DNA from: Bacillota bacterium
GTDB taxonomy: Bacteria > Bacillota > Bacilli > Alicyclobacillales > SLC66
Length of the DNA: 34,607 nt
Assembly: GCA_026627155.1 (NCBI GenBank)
Contig: JAPNUJ010000023.1
Span: 1-34,607, forward strand
Direction of reading: 5' to 3'
Shown: positions 1 to 8,419 of the stretch, one piece after another
Layout: the number at the start of each line of letters is the position of its first letter
Numbering within the stretch: the first letter of the stretch is position 1
Position numbers and translations under genes: made by a program
Notes under the pieces: generated by a model
Database searches by the model: none
What the model saw: the letters and a program-made list of their open reading frames with translations, nothing else
Told to the model about the DNA's origin: nothing

Positions 1-1280
1 TCCTCGGACTGAAAATCATAGGTGATGCAGTAGGGCGTTCCAATCTCATCCTGACGTCGGTACCGCTTCCCAATCGACCCTGACTCATCATAATCAGCTG
101 AGTACTCCTTGACGAGTTGACCAAAGATGACCTTTGCTGCGTCCCCTAGCTTCTTGGACAGCGGCAGCACGGCCACTGTATAGGGAGCGAGGATCGGGTG
201 AAGATGCAACACGGTCCTCGTTTCCCCGTCGTCAAGGACCTGCTCCTCGTAGGCATCAGAAAGAATGGCCAAGGTCAGGCGGTCCGCTCCCATCGCTGGT
301 TCGATACAAAACGGAAGATAAGGCTCTTTGCCTTCTTCCGTGACGCTGAGGTCTACGCCCGAGAACGTCTGGTGCTGCCTCAGATCGAAGTCCGTCCGGT
401 TAGCCACCCCTAGAAGTTCTCCCCACCCAAAGGGAAACTGATACTCGACATCCGTGGTGGCCTTGCTGTAATGAGAGAGTTGTTCTTTTGCATGATCTCG
501 CAACCGCAAGTTTTCCTCACGCACACCGAGAGAGCGAACCCAGTCGTAGCAAAACTCGCGCCAGTAGCTAAACCAGTGGTCATCCGTACCCGGCTCACAA
601 AAGAACTCCATCTCCATCTGCTCAAACTCGCGCGTCCGAAACGTAAAGTTTCCAGGAGTAATCTCATTGCGAAAGCTCTTGCCGATCTGTCCGATGCCAA
701 ACGGGAGTTTCTTGCGCATCGTTCGTTGTACGTTTTTGAAGTTCACAAAAATCCCTTGTGCCGTCTCCGGGCGCAAAAACACCTCGTTGGATGCTTCGTC
801 CGTCACCCCTTGATGGGTTCGAAACATCATGTTAAATTGCCGCACGGCCGTAAAGTTGGCCTCGCCACACTCGGGACAGGCGATCGCAAATTCCTCGATA
901 AGCGCCTCCATCTGCTCGAACGGTAGTCCATCCACGTCCCGATCATCGCCTCGTTCGGCAAGGGCCGACTCGATCAGCTTGTCCGCGCGATGACGACTCT
1001 TGCAGGTTCGACAGTCAATCATGGGATCGTTGAAGTTGCCCACATGGCCGGATGCAACCCAGACCTGACGATTCATCAGAATCGCCGCGTCCTGTCCCAC
1101 GTTATAGGGCGACTCTTGGATGAACGTCTTCCACCAGGCACGCTTGACATTATTTTTGAGCAGCACGCCAAGTGGACCATAATCCCAGGTGTTGGCGAGT
1201 CCACCATAGATCTCGGAACCGGGAAACACGAAACCACGCTGTTTGGCCAGCGAAACCAATTGCTCCATCGTTACCGCCAT
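1..1280 (-). CDS. glyS: Glycyl-tRNA synthetase, single-chain class II type (partial, C-terminus beyond window)
   Basis: Charges tRNA-Gly with glycine in the cytoplasm. The visible 426 residues read as the alpha2-type (single-chain) enzyme of Bacillota and Archaea. They hold an N-terminal YGPLG segment, a zinc-type insertion with CRTC and CPEC pairs, class II motif 2 (FRNEITP followed by [10 protein letters not shown]), motif 3 ([10 protein letters not shown]) and the start of the anticodon-binding domain ([16 protein letters not shown]). The family is usually about 460 residues, so roughly 35 are missing past position 1. The start is the ATG at 1280, preceded by an AAAGGATGG ribosome site about 9 bases upstream; a second in-frame ATG lies four codons in. 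The spacer upstream shows no T-box consensus, although glycyl-tRNA synthetase genes in this phylum are often T-box controlled. Identity is secure from the motifs. Confidence 0.95.
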   Translation of the reverse strand, partial: MAVTMEQLVSLAKQRGFVFPGSEIYGGLANTWDYGPLGVLLKNNVKRAWWKTFIQESPYNVGQDAAILMNRQVWVASGHVGNFNDPMIDCRTCKSRHRADKLIESALAERGDDRDVDGLPFEQMEALIEEFAIACPECGEANFTAVRQFNMMFRTHQGVTDEASNEVFLRPETAQGIFVNFKNVQRTMRKKLPFGIGQIGKSFRNEITPGNFTFRTREFEQMEMEFFCEPGTDDHWFSYWREFCYDWVRSLGVREENLRLRDHAKEQLSHYSKATTDVEYQFPFGWGELLGVANRTDFDLRQHQTFSGVDLSVTEEGKEPYLPFCIEPAMGADRLTLAILSDAYEEQVLDDGETRTVLHLHPILAPYTVAVLPLSKKLGDAAKVIFGQLVKEYSADYDESGSIGKRYRRQDEIGTPYCITYDFQSE

Positions 1281-1650
1281 ACACACCCATCCTTTGTCCA
1301 TCGGAAAATAATACTTCATGATACAGTAACTTGGCTTCCAGTAGCAACCTGCCGCAATCACATGGCACAATCAGGCGGCGCCATCAGCCGCGTAATAACG
1401 AGGTGCCATCAGATGGCCAATGACCAGGCTTCAGCGCTATGACTCAGAAATCCTCTTGTAACGAGCGGTGAGTGTCCGATTCGGCAATCGGTTATTTGGT
1501 GACGGCATGGAAGGGGCCCCGCGTTCTTTACAATTTTAGGTTTGGCTGGGGCGAGGGGGCGTCTGCGAGATGATGGGGTCGTCAAATGCACGCGGCGAGA
1601 GGCGCGGCGAGAGACTGGATAGGGGAAAGGTCAAGATGTCGGGTGGCTAA

Positions 1651-1703
1651 AGTCTCAGAATGAGACTCGCCATGCCCCCGCAGTCTCAGAATGAGACTCG
1701 CCA
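1651..1703. repeat. Two tandem 22-bp units, each containing a perfect 7-bp inverted repeat
   Basis: The 22-base unit AGTCTCAGAATGAGACTCGCCA occurs at 1651-1672 and again, identical, at 1682-1703, a period of 31. Within each, AGTCTCA and TGAGACT are perfect reverse complements around a 3-base centre. The arrangement fits either a pair of operator sites or two small RNA hairpins about 85-135 bases past the exporter operon's stop codon. There is no long U-run, so it is a poor intrinsic terminator. Function is unknown. Confidence 0.75.
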
Positions 1704-1761
1704 AGCCCAGCCGGATCGAAATTGGCTCAGTCGAGCAGTTTGTGAGATGAACAGTCTCCCC

Positions 1762-1785
1762 TACACCCGCTACACCCGCTACACC
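1762..1785. repeat. 9-bp tandem repeat abutting a stop codon
   Basis: TACACCCGC is repeated twice and followed by a partial third copy (TACACC), ending directly at the stop codon of the ABC exporter gene that starts at 3594. It looks like a replication-slippage repeat; no function is evident. Confidence 0.7.
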
Positions 1786-3594
1786 TCAAGCGCCGCCGGG
1801 CAGGGAGTCTCTGGCTCCCCCTTGCTGAAGAAGGTACATCTTGTGATACAGGCCGCGGCGAGACAAGAGTTCCTGATGGTTGCCGCGTTCGACGATTTCT
1901 CCGTGGTGAAGAACCAGGATCAGATCCGCATCCTGGATGGTCGACAAGCGATGGGCGATGGCGATCGTGGTGCGCCCCTTGCGCATCTTTTGCAGGGCGG
2001 ACTGGATGGCTTCCTCGGTCTCCGTGTCGATACTTGCAGTGGCCTCATCGAGCACAAGGATTTTCGGCTCCCACGCTATGGTGCGCGCGAACGACAGCAA
2101 CTGTCGCTGACCCGAGGAGAAGGTCGCACCTCGCTCGCCGATGTGGTCCTCGTACCCGTGCGGCAACTTGCGGATGAATCCGTCAGCCTGAACGAATTCC
2201 GCCGCTCGCTCGATCTGCTCGTCGGTGATGGCCGAATTGCCGAGTCGAATGTTTTTCCGGACATCCCCAACGAAGAGAAACGGATCTTGCAGGACGAGCC
2301 CGATCTTGCTTCGCAACTCGCGATCCGGATAGGCGATAAGCGGTTGCCCGTCGATCGCGACCTCGCCTCGAAGCACGGGATAAAAGCGTAGCAGCAAGTT
2401 GATTACGGTGCTCTTGCCGCTGCCCGTATGCCCCACGAGGGCTACGGTCTGACCGGGTTCGGCAACGAACGAAATGTTTCGCAGCACATCCGTCTGACCG
2501 TCATACGAGAACGTCACGTCGCGAAACTCGACCCGCCCCTCTCTCACAACGGGCACCGCCTGCGCGTCGGAAACCGCTACGGAAACAGGTGCCAAGAGTT
2601 GTTCGTCCATTAACTCAAACACGCGTTGTGCCGCCACTGTCGCTTGTTGAAATAGGTTCAACCGCATCATCATGTTGTTGATCGGCTCGAAAAACCGTTC
2701 CAGGTAGTTGACGAACGCATACAACACGCCGATGGCCACCGGCGCGTGAAGAGACTGTAGCCCAAAGAACGTCAACACAACCATAAGCGTCAGCATGTAC
2801 AGGACGTCGACAAGAGGGCGAAGCAACAAGGCATTGATCTGAATGTTTCGTTGACGCGTCTGTCGGTAACCCTCGTTGATCTCGCCGAATTCTCGTTGCA
2901 GCCGTCGCTCTTGCCGCATCGCCTGAATCACGTACATCCCTTGCAACGACTCGCTGAGCTTAGCGTTTAAGAGGCTGAGCTTCTGGCGCGTCAGATAATA
3001 CACTCGCGTGCTGAGAAGTCGATAGCTGTGCATCACGAGGGCGATGATCGGCGCCAACAAGAGACACAGCGCCGCCAAGCGCGCGCTAAGAAAGAACATC
3101 GAGATATAAATCCCGACCAGCAAGAATCCGTTTTGCACGAAGGTCGACAGGACACTCATGAACAAGTCCTTGATGGCTTCGGTGTCATTGGTGATGCGCG
3201 ACACGAGGGATCCTGCCGGTGTCCGATCGAAGAAGGACAAGCCCAGCGACTGGACCTTGGCAAACACCTCTACCCGCATCCGCTGGATAATTCGCAACGC
3301 GATCGTTTGAAACAGCACGACCTGCAGGTAGTTGAACAAGGCGGTCAGGCACAAGAGTCCCACGTACGCGCTGCCGAGCAGAACCAACGGGCCGTGCGGA
3401 AAATATCGTTTCGTCAGGTAGTTGTCAATAAACAGCATGATCAGAATCGGACCGAGCACGTCAGTGCCCGTCGCGATGCCAAGCATAACGAGGGCGCCGG
3501 TCAATGGGCGTTTGTGGGGGCCGAGATATCTGAGCAGTCGCAGCAGGACACCCTTGTCCGTGCGCACTCGCTCACCTGATTCATAATCACTCAC
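1786..3594 (-). CDS. yheH: ABC exporter half-transporter, YheH/BmrD-like (catalytic Walker B subunit)
   Basis: A 602-residue fused membrane/ATPase protein, expected to pair with the product of the overlapping upstream gene as a heterodimeric multidrug-type exporter. The N-terminal half carries about six membrane segments (ABC type 1 exporter fold). The ATPase half has Walker A GHTGSGKST near residue 391, a Q-loop (VLQDPFLF), a degenerate signature FSSGQ near 492, and Walker B ILVLDE with the catalytic Glu near 515, followed by the H-loop (IAHRLS). It starts with GTG overlapping the upstream gene's stop (GTGA), which implies translational coupling. In Bacillus subtilis the equivalent pair is YheI/YheH (BmrC/BmrD). 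The substrate cannot be told from sequence. Confidence 0.9.
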   Translation of the reverse strand: MSDYESGERVRTDKGVLLRLLRYLGPHKRPLTGALVMLGIATGTDVLGPILIMLFIDNYLTKRYFPHGPLVLLGSAYVGLLCLTALFNYLQVVLFQTIALRIIQRMRVEVFAKVQSLGLSFFDRTPAGSLVSRITNDTEAIKDLFMSVLSTFVQNGFLLVGIYISMFFLSARLAALCLLLAPIIALVMHSYRLLSTRVYYLTRQKLSLLNAKLSESLQGMYVIQAMRQERRLQREFGEINEGYRQTRQRNIQINALLLRPLVDVLYMLTLMVVLTFFGLQSLHAPVAIGVLYAFVNYLERFFEPINNMMMRLNLFQQATVAAQRVFELMDEQLLAPVSVAVSDAQAVPVVREGRVEFRDVTFSYDGQTDVLRNISFVAEPGQTVALVGHTGSGKSTVINLLLRFYPVLRGEVAIDGQPLIAYPDRELRSKIGLVLQDPFLFVGDVRKNIRLGNSAITDEQIERAAEFVQADGFIRKLPHGYEDHIGERGATFSSGQRQLLSFARTIAWEPKILVLDEATASIDTETEEAIQSALQKMRKGRTTIAIAHRLSTIQDADLILVLHHGEIVERGNHQELLSRRGLYHKMYLLQQGGARDSLPGGA

Positions 3595-5348
3595 GCCGAT
3601 ACCCCGCCTTTCTCGACCATCTCCTCCAACTGCTGACGCTCGTACATGGCGGCATAGACACCGCCTTGACGGAGCAGTTGGACGTGTGAACCGCGCTCCA
3701 CGACCCGCCCGTTGTCCATGACCAGGATCAAGTCAGCCTCCGCGACGGCGCTGAGTCGGTGCGTGGCGATCAGCGTCGTCCGATGTTGCCGCTCCCGTCG
3801 AAGTGACTCGAGAATCTGCGCCTCGGTTCGTGCATCCACAGCGGATAACGAGTCATCCAGGATCAGGATCTCAGCATCCATCAAGAGCGCGCGCGCAATC
3901 GACAAGCGTTGCTTTTGTCCGCCGGACAGTGTGACGCCGCGCTCGCCCACCAACGTTGCATACCCCTCTGTGAACTGCAAGATGTCCTCGTGGACAGCGG
4001 CCAAGCGTGCGGCGTGATGAATCTCGTCTTGCGTGGCCGTGGCCCGGGCAAAGGCGATGTTGTTTGCCACACTCGCAGAGAAGAGATAATGGTCCTGAGG
4101 CACGTAGGCAATCGCTCCCCGCAAGCCCTCCAGCGTCACCGCGTAGATCGACTGCCCGCCGATCGCGATGTCCCCGTCTTGCACATCAAATTCGCGCAGC
4201 AGCAACTTGAGGAGCGTGGTCTTGCCGCTCCCGGTCCGCCCCACGACACCGAGCGTCTGACCTTTTTTCAAGGCAAAGAAAATGTTCTCCAGTGCGGCCT
4301 CCGTCGTCTCCGGATAAAAAAAGGACGAGACCTTGAACTCCACATCCCCACTCGGAACGACATCTCGCGCGCCCGGGCGATTGACGATGTCCTCCTGCAC
4401 CGCCAACAAGGTGCGCACGCGATCGTTCGAGGCTCGCCCTCGCTCGACGATGTTGAACAGCCAGCCAAACGCCAGCATCGGCCAGATCAACTGACCGAGA
4501 TACAGAACGAAAGTGGTCAGTTCCCCGAGCGTGATAGCGCCACGCGTCACGTAAAGTCCGCCAAAACCGACGGAGAGCAGATATGACACGCCGACGACCA
4601 TCGAGATCGTCGGATCAAACAGGGCGTCGATGCGGGCTACCGCGACATTTTTCTGCACCACATCGGCCGATAGAGAAGCGAACGATTCCGTCTCCACGTC
4701 TTCCTGGCCAAATGCCTTGATCACCCGGACCCCGGCAATCGATTCCTGGGTCTTTTCGGTGATGTCGGCGAAAGCGGCCTGGGCTTTATGAAAGCGCACA
4801 TGCATGAGTTTTCCGTAATAGGACGTGGCAAACGCCATCACCGGCATCGGGATCAGAGCGATCAGCGTCAGTTGCCAACTGATCGTGGCCACCATCGTCG
4901 TAATCACGACAGTGCCCGTGGTGATCGAGTCCACGAGCGTGAGGACTCCGTCGGTCGCAGTGGCCTCAATCGCCTGCACGTCATTGGTTGAGTGCGCCAT
5001 GAGGTCACCAATGCGATTCCTGTGGTAGAATTGCGGGGACAGGCGTGTAAAGTGCCGGTACAGCTTCTCCCGCAGCAGTGCCGACAGTTGCATCGCCGCG
5101 CCAAAGAGAAGGATGCGCCAGGCATACCGCAGGACATAGACGACGGTCGCCGTCCCCGCAAGCACCACGACCCAGTACAGAAGTTCCGCGCGGGTCAGCG
5201 CATGGTGTTGAATCGCCGTGACAAGCACGCCAACGACGTGTGGGGGGATCAGACTCAGCACCGCGACCAGCATGAGCAAGGTGACCCCTGTGAGGTACCG
5301 CAGCTTGTGCATCTTGAAAAACCACATCAGATCCAGAAAGACACGCAA
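3591..5348 (-). CDS. yheI: ABC exporter half-transporter, YheI/BmrC-like (degenerate Walker B subunit)
   Basis: A 585-residue ABC exporter subunit with an N-terminal six-helix membrane domain and a C-terminal ATPase. Walker A is GRTGSGKTT near residue 374, the Q-loop is VPQDHYLF, and the signature is a canonical LSGGQ near 472. Walker B reads ILILDD near 497, with Asp in place of the catalytic Glu. It is the partner of the following gene: its LSGGQ would complete the active site made by the partner's Walker A/B, while its own Walker A/B faces the partner's degenerate FSSGQ. The start is TTG at 5348, with AAAGGG about 8 bases upstream; a later ATG (MWFFKM) is possible. First gene of a two-gene operon divergent from patB. 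Confidence 0.9.
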   Translation of the reverse strand: MRVFLDLMWFFKMHKLRYLTGVTLLMLVAVLSLIPPHVVGVLVTAIQHHALTRAELLYWVVVLAGTATVVYVLRYAWRILLFGAAMQLSALLREKLYRHFTRLSPQFYHRNRIGDLMAHSTNDVQAIEATATDGVLTLVDSITTGTVVITTMVATISWQLTLIALIPMPVMAFATSYYGKLMHVRFHKAQAAFADITEKTQESIAGVRVIKAFGQEDVETESFASLSADVVQKNVAVARIDALFDPTISMVVGVSYLLSVGFGGLYVTRGAITLGELTTFVLYLGQLIWPMLAFGWLFNIVERGRASNDRVRTLLAVQEDIVNRPGARDVVPSGDVEFKVSSFFYPETTEAALENIFFALKKGQTLGVVGRTGSGKTTLLKLLLREFDVQDGDIAIGGQSIYAVTLEGLRGAIAYVPQDHYLFSASVANNIAFARATATQDEIHHAARLAAVHEDILQFTEGYATLVGERGVTLSGGQKQRLSIARALLMDAEILILDDSLSAVDARTEAQILESLRRERQHRTTLIATHRLSAVAEADLILVMDNGRVVERGSHVQLLRQGGVYAAMYERQQLEEMVEKGGVSA

Positions 5349-5484
5349 CGCCCTCGCCCTTTCTCATCAGAATAACGGCGGAGCCGATGATTCCTGCTAT
5401 TTGTGGTGTTGGCGCCCATGCACCAAGTCACCAGATCCTGACGACCCAAAGGTCGATCTCAAGCGTAGCACAGGAGGGCAATCC

Positions 5485-6672
5485 ATGTCATTGAACTCAG
5501 AATTTGATTTTGACACCACGATCGAACGCAAAAACACCTCGTCGAACAAATGGGACGATGTCGAGAAGCTGTTTGGCGCGCCCGACGTCTTGCCCATGTG
5601 GGTGGCCGACATGGATTTCAGCGCACCGCCGTGTGTCCAGAAGGCCTTGTCCGATCGGGTCGCTCATGGCGTGTACGGCTATGCCAGCCCTCGCGACAGC
5701 TACCGGGATGCCCTGCGCGGCTGGCTCGAGCGGCGACATGACTACGTTGTGGAGCGCGACGCGATCGTCTACTGCTCGGGCGTCGTTCCGGCCCTCAGCC
5801 TGCTGATCCAAGCGCTTTCAGAGCCCGGGGATCCCGTACTCATCCAACCGCCCGTCTATCCCCCATTTGCCGCCATGATTGGGCGCAATGGCCGCCGCGT
5901 GGTCGAAAACCCTCTTGTCGTCCGCGATGGCGGTTACCAGATGGACCTCGTCGACTTTGAACGCAAAGTCGTGGATGAGGGGATTCGCCTGTTCATCCTG
6001 TGCAGTCCTCACAACCCCGTGGGCCGCGTCTGGACGCGCGCGGAGTTGACCGCACTCGGTGAGATCTGCCTGCGACATGGCGTGTTCGTGGTATCTGACG
6101 AGATCCACGCCGACCTCATCCTTCCCGGCTTCCAGCACACCCCGTTTGCGGCGATCAACCCGGATTTTGCCGCCGTGAGTGCGACCTGCGTTGCGCCGAG
6201 CAAGACATTTAACCTGGCGGGTCTCCAAACCGCCTTTACGATCATTGCCGACGCGAAAGCACGAGCCGCCTACCAGCGATGTTCCGACCGGTACGGGTCC
6301 AACACGCCGAACGTCTTCGGTCTGGTCGCGGCGCAAACGGTGTTTGAGCAAGGCGACGCGTGGTTGGACGCGCTACTCGTCTACCTTGGCGAGGGGGCGC
6401 AGCGGATCGACGCCTTCCTGCGAGGAGTGGCCCCGCAACTGACCTGGATCCAGCCAGAAGGATCCTATCTCGGATGGCTCGATTGCCGTGAGTTGGGGAT
6501 GGGTCACGAGGATCTCGGTGCATTCTTCCAGCAGCAGGCCAAAGTGGGTCTAAACAACGGCCATGCCTTTGGCACAGGCGGCGACGGCTTCATGCGTCTG
6601 AATTTCGGGTGCCCGCACAGTACGCTCGGCGAAGGGCTGAGTCGAATCGAGCAAGCGCTGACATCACGCTGA
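5485..6672 (+). CDS. patB: PLP-dependent cystathionine beta-lyase (PatB/MalY family)
   Basis: A 395-residue fold-type I PLP enzyme of the MalY/PatB group, which cleaves the C-S bond of cystathionine or cysteine conjugates to give pyruvate, ammonia and a thiol. N-terminal family marks are LPMWVADMDF and YGYASP; CSPHNPVGRVW and SDEIHADLIL follow, and the Schiff-base lysine sits in APSKTFNLAGLQ (Lys240). Length matches the B. subtilis enzyme (387). The start is the ATG at 5485, because AGGAGGG lies 6 bases upstream; the frame is open further upstream, but that stretch does not resemble the family. It is divergent from the exporter operon. Members of this family are sometimes labelled aminotransferases; the lyase role is the better inference. 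Confidence 0.9.
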   Translation: MSLNSEFDFDTTIERKNTSSNKWDDVEKLFGAPDVLPMWVADMDFSAPPCVQKALSDRVAHGVYGYASPRDSYRDALRGWLERRHDYVVERDAIVYCSGVVPALSLLIQALSEPGDPVLIQPPVYPPFAAMIGRNGRRVVENPLVVRDGGYQMDLVDFERKVVDEGIRLFILCSPHNPVGRVWTRAELTALGEICLRHGVFVVSDEIHADLILPGFQHTPFAAINPDFAAVSATCVAPSKTFNLAGLQTAFTIIADAKARAAYQRCSDRYGSNTPNVFGLVAAQTVFEQGDAWLDALLVYLGEGAQRIDAFLRGVAPQLTWIQPEGSYLGWLDCRELGMGHEDLGAFFQQQAKVGLNNGHAFGTGGDGFMRLNFGCPHSTLGEGLSRIEQALTSR

Positions 6673-6785
6673 TGTCCCCTGCGGGGGTCCAGCTCGCAGG
6701 CTATCGACGTGACAAGCTTGTCTATAGTAGAATGACCATGGGTACATTTTCCGCGTGAACGCGCGCCCAGACGGTGAGGTTTATG

Positions 6786-7361
6786 ATGATTGAGACCGTG
6801 TCCGATGACGAACTGCTCGACGGCATCGCCCAGCAAGACCGGGCTGCGATGACCGCACTGTACGACCGCTACGAGCGGCTCGTCTACAGCTTTGCCGTGC
6901 GCGCCGTGCGAGACCGAAGTGCTGCTGAAGAGATCGTCCAGGACGTCTTCGTAAAAGTCTGGCGTTCCGCAGAGCGCTACGACGCGAGTCAGGGAAAGCT
7001 CAGCACCTGGCTGCTGACGATCGCGCGACGCACGGCGATTGACATGCATCGAAAAACGCAACGGCGACTGATCCCCGAACTGATGGAGGACGAGCAGTTG
7101 GCACAGGTGCACGACGATGAAGCCGGACCAGAGGCCATCGTCGAGGCGCATGCCTTGCGCGATATTATACAAGAGGCACTTGCCCGCCTGCCTGATGATC
7201 AACGTGCCACAATTGAACGTATGTACTATCAAGGGTACACGCAACGCGAGATCGCCGAGTCGATGGACGTACCACTCGGCACAGTCAAGGGACGGATCCG
7301 GCTTGGCCTGTCACGACTGAAAGAGCAGTTGCTTGCCACAGGATTGAGGGATGTGCCATGA
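6786..7361 (+). CDS. ECF-type RNA polymerase sigma factor (sigma-70 family)
   Basis: A 191-residue group 4 sigma factor that would direct RNA polymerase to a small stress regulon. Region 2 is clear (AAEEIVQDVFVKVWRSA, then TWLLTIARRTAIDMHRK) and region 4 has the helix-turn-helix (LPDDQRATIERMYYQGYTQREIAESM, with GTVKGRIRLGLSRLKEQL). There is no region 1 or 3, as expected for ECF factors. GGTGAGGT at 6773-6780 sits 5 bases before the ATG at 6786; the ATG at 6783 and a GTG at 6774 are in frame but too close to it. Its stop overlaps the anti-sigma start (ATGA), so the two are co-translated. A TAGAAT box at 6728-6733 could be a -10, but I see no matching -35. The stimulus is unknown. Confidence 0.93.
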   Translation: MIETVSDDELLDGIAQQDRAAMTALYDRYERLVYSFAVRAVRDRSAAEEIVQDVFVKVWRSAERYDASQGKLSTWLLTIARRTAIDMHRKTQRRLIPELMEDEQLAQVHDDEAGPEAIVEAHALRDIIQEALARLPDDQRATIERMYYQGYTQREIAESMDVPLGTVKGRIRLGLSRLKEQLLATGLRDVP

Positions 7362-8233
7362 CGGCCAAAGCGGATCTGTGCACGCTTCGCGAGTTGTACG
7401 CGCTTGATGGACTGACGACAGACGAGCGTGCGGAATTTGAACAGCACTTGGCGACGTGCGCCGAGTGTCAGGCAGAACTTGCCGACTATAAACGCGTCAC
7501 CGATTTACTGCTGTACGATTTTGACCAAGTCGATCCACCCGAAGGTCTGCGTGCGCGTGTACTGGATCGCCTGTTTGTGGAAGCACCCGTGGGGACGTCA
7601 CCCCGAGTCGCGCCGACTCAGCGCTACACAGCAGACCCAGTAGTCCCTTTGACACAACCTTCACTCTCGTCTTCAGCTTCACCGAGGCGAAGTGCAGCTG
7701 ATCAGGATTCAACCGTGGTCTCGTCGTGGACCACCACGAGTCGCTCGTCCAGTCGTCGCAGACGGCCTTGGTGGCCCGTAGCGGCCGGGATCGTCACAGC
7801 CGCCTCCCTGGCTTGGGCGATCACCTTGCAAGTGACGCACACGACGCCAGTTCCCGTTCAACCGGAAGCGGCCACACCTGTAGGATCGGTCTTGCTGACC
7901 ACTTCGCTGGCGGCCCAAAGCGTGATGGCAAACGCGAGCGCCAAGGTATGGGTCAGCCAATCCGGTTCAGCTAAGAACATGCTGTTGCAGTTCGCTGGGC
8001 TCGCTCCCGTAAAAGGGTCTCAGGTTTACCAGATCTGGCTGGTGCGAAAGGTGAACAGCCAGCTGCAAGTCTACTCGGCTGGCGTCTTTACTCCGAACCA
8101 TGAGGGTCGTGCCATCTTCGCCTTCCAGTTGCCGCGGTCACACTACTCCTTGGTGGCGGTCACCCTGGAGCCCAAGGCGATTGACAAGACCCCGCTTGGC
8201 CCAAAGGTGCTGCTTGGCGCAGTCAGTGTTTGA
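7358..8233 (+). CDS. Membrane-bound zinc anti-sigma factor (RskA-type C-terminal domain)
   Basis: A 291-residue partner of the preceding ECF sigma factor, expected to hold it inactive at the membrane. The cytoplasmic N-terminus has a zinc anti-sigma motif: His30, Cys34 and Cys37 in HLATCAEC, with Cys8 possibly a fourth ligand. A Ser/Arg-rich linker leads to one membrane helix around residues 130-152 (WPVAAGIVTAASLAWAITL). The extracytoplasmic part matches the anti-sigma-K domain (GSQVYQIWLV, GRAIFAFQLP, ending TPLGPKVLLGAVSV). It starts with the ATG of an ATGA overlap. Release is probably by regulated proteolysis, as known for this family. The strong terminator at 8240 closes the pair. Confidence 0.9.
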   Translation: MTAKADLCTLRELYALDGLTTDERAEFEQHLATCAECQAELADYKRVTDLLLYDFDQVDPPEGLRARVLDRLFVEAPVGTSPRVAPTQRYTADPVVPLTQPSLSSSASPRRSAADQDSTVVSSWTTTSRSSSRRRRPWWPVAAGIVTAASLAWAITLQVTHTTPVPVQPEAATPVGSVLLTTSLAAQSVMANASAKVWVSQSGSAKNMLLQFAGLAPVKGSQVYQIWLVRKVNSQLQVYSAGVFTPNHEGRAIFAFQLPRSHYSLVAVTLEPKAIDKTPLGPKVLLGAVSV

Positions 8234-8239
8234 CATCAT

Positions 8240-8275
8240 GGAGCGATTCGCCTCAGGCGAATCGCTCCTGCTGTT
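8240..8275 (+). terminator. Rho-independent-type terminator after the sigma/anti-sigma pair
   Basis: A perfect 13-bp stem (GGAGCGATTCGCC with its complement at 8256-8268) and a TCA loop start 7 bases after the anti-sigma stop codon. It is followed by a weak T-rich run (TGCTGTTT). Confidence 0.85.
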
Positions 8276-8345
8276 TCAATACACGATCTTAGCAAAACCC
8301 TTGCAAAAAACTTGTCAACCCCCGTATCTCACTTGATCCCTTTCC

Positions 8346-8354
8346 TGTTATACT
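8346..8354 (+). promoter_or_regulatory. Extended -10 promoter for the ABC importer genes
   Basis: TGTTATACT fits an extended -10 (TGnTATAAT). It lies 65 bases before the first permease start and beyond the terminator at 8240, so the importer should be its own transcript. No good -35 sits 16-18 bases upstream, which is tolerated by extended -10 promoters. The stretch TTGCAAAAAACTTGTCAA at 8301-8318 is a loose dyad and could bind a regulator. Confidence 0.5.
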
Positions 8355-8419
8355 TTTCTCATGTCGGATGCGATCCGTCGATCGCCTCTGTCATCCAGAC
8401 AGCCTCATGAAGGAGACCA

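Larger units (their letters stand above)
1281..1785. other. Intergenic spacer, no supported gene
   Basis: About 505 bases lie between glyS and the 3' end of the ABC exporter operon, both on the minus strand. Short open frames here have neither a ribosome site nor recognisable residues. The glyS promoter should lie in the left half, but I find no convincing -35/-10 pair. The conserved T-box antiterminator sequence (AGGGTGGNACCGCG) is absent from the minus strand. The right half holds the two repeat features listed separately. Confidence 0.6.

Noticed and set aside
1281..1650. T-box riboswitch before glyS
   Set aside because: The conserved antiterminator and specifier features are not visible on the minus strand.
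1660..2391. A 243-codon plus-strand frame opposite the ABC exporter gene
   Set aside because: The opposite strand encodes a complete ABC ATPase with all motifs; this frame has no ribosome site or recognisable domain.
5218..5484. An 89-codon N-terminal extension of the PatB-like protein
   Set aside because: It reads back into the divergent exporter gene, shows no similarity to the family, and the AGGAGGG before 5485 decides the start.
8301..8318. LacI- or CcpA-type operator before the importer genes
   Set aside because: The dyad is imperfect and does not match the cre consensus; it is only mentioned with the promoter.
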